NCBI GenBank assembly: GCA_044370375.1
Contig: JBILVQ010000071.1
Span: 1 to 12,888, forward strand
Direction: 5' to 3'
Source of the DNA: JBILVQ01 sp044370375
GTDB taxonomy: Bacteria > Bacteroidota > Bacteroidia > UBA4408
DNA length: 12,888 bases
The notes beneath the pieces are model-generated. The model was not told the DNA's origin, made no database searches, and worked only from the letters and a program-made list of their open reading frames with translations. Position numbers and translations under genes: made by a program. Positions 12,406-12,888 of the stretch are shown one piece after another; the first letter of the stretch is position 1; every line of letters starts with the position of its first letter.

Positions 12406-12888
12406 ATGAAAAAACTACTACTGTGTTTACTCCTTCCCTTCAGTCTGCAAGCGCAGGTTACACTATACAACAATGATTTCTCGGGCGGTTCAACCGGCTG
12501 GTCGTTAGGACAGGGCAATAATTTTGATACCTGGGCCGTTAACAGCACCTACAATTGTTCCGACCCAACACCCAATCAAGGTGGAGGAAATTATTTACAC
12601 GTTACAGATGACCTAAACGGAGAATATTGCGCAGCGGCCGTCTTCCTTGGCCTTGGCTCGGGAGGAACCTGTTATGCCACCATGAGCACCGGCATCAACA
12701 CCCAAGGCAGCAATACCGACACCATCCGTTTCGACTGGTTATGCGTAGGACAAAGCGGTCCGGTGTTGGCCAGTTACGGCACGCTGGATTATAGCATTGA
12801 TGGCGGCAACAGTTGGATTAACATTACGGTTCCACAGGCACAATATAACGCCCAAAGTACCTGGATAACAACCACGATCACTTCAGCA
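12406..12888 (+). CDS. Exported protein of unknown function, 3' end outside the window
   Basis: The frame opens at ATG 12406 and stays open for 161 codons to the window edge, so the C-terminus is missing. A signal peptide (MKKLLLCLLLPFSLQAQ) ends near residue 17. The mature start reads VTLYNNDFSGGSTGWSLGQGNNFDTWAVNSTYNCSD in sense, with an N-D-F-S...W pattern, a G-G-G-N-Y-L-H-V motif, and later FDWLCVG and TLDYSIDGGNSWINIT. Together these suggest a jelly-roll, MAM- or laminin-G-like beta-sandwich, as commonly found in large T9SS-secreted surface proteins. Whether it ends in a sorting domain cannot be seen. It lies 17 bases after the phosphatase gene with no terminator, so co-transcription is likely. 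Confidence 0.8.
   Translation, partial: MKKLLLCLLLPFSLQAQVTLYNNDFSGGSTGWSLGQGNNFDTWAVNSTYNCSDPTPNQGGGNYLHVTDDLNGEYCAAAVFLGLGSGGTCYATMSTGINTQGSNTDTIRFDWLCVGQSGPVLASYGTLDYSIDGGNSWINITVPQAQYNAQSTWITTTITSA

Overview
The window looks like chromosomal DNA of an environmental member of the Bacteroidota. Two proteins (4997-6652 and 10745-12388) end in type IX secretion (T9SS) C-terminal sorting domains. Most signal peptides end in the short '...AQ' style of this phylum, promoter-like TAnnTTTG boxes sit upstream of several genes, and strong Shine-Dalgarno sites are mostly lacking. The genus cannot be fixed from the sequence. There is no rRNA, tRNA, CRISPR array, transposase or phage gene.

Layout. (1) Positions 1-1876 are gene-poor: a short single-stranded DNA-binding protein gene (559-900) stands alone between long noncoding stretches that hold a 10-bp tandem/inverted repeat, a 17-bp hairpin and a classic terminator. 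(2) Positions 1877-3520 form a tight four-gene + strand operon: ArsR-type regulator, SRPBCC/AHSA1 protein, VOC/PhnB-like protein and SnoaL-like protein. Its second gene is split by an in-frame TAG exactly where the family has a tryptophan. (3) Minus-strand genes follow: a TPR plus DUF6624-like protein (3521-4510), abutting the operon tail to tail with no gap, then a small charged exported protein (4597-4875), with a terminator between them. (4) Divergent from these is a secreted repeat protein, probably a beta-propeller, with a T9SS domain (4997-6652). (5) A structured intergenic element (6653-6879) is followed by minus-strand genes for a DUF1003 membrane protein (6880-7584), an exported protein with a TonB-C-like and a von Willebrand A-like domain (7671-9353), and a translationally coupled pair of small outer-membrane barrel candidates (9439-10035 and 10032-10667). 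(6) Divergent again, a secreted purple-acid-phosphatase-like metallophosphoesterase with a T9SS domain (10745-12388, TTG start) is followed 17 bp later by another exported protein that runs off the window.

How they fit together: most products from 3521 onward are predicted to be exported or envelope proteins, while the 1877-3520 operon is cytoplasmic and looks like a small regulator-plus-enzyme-fold module. I did not find a clearly new multi-gene defence or metabolic system. The observations most worth checking are the TGG-to-TAG nonsense codon in the SRPBCC gene, a 13-17 bp motif repeated three times only in spacers (4894, 6685, 7646) so that it brackets two genes, the folded element at 6681-6796, the helical-phase 10-bp repeat upstream of ssb, and the TonB-C plus vWA architecture.
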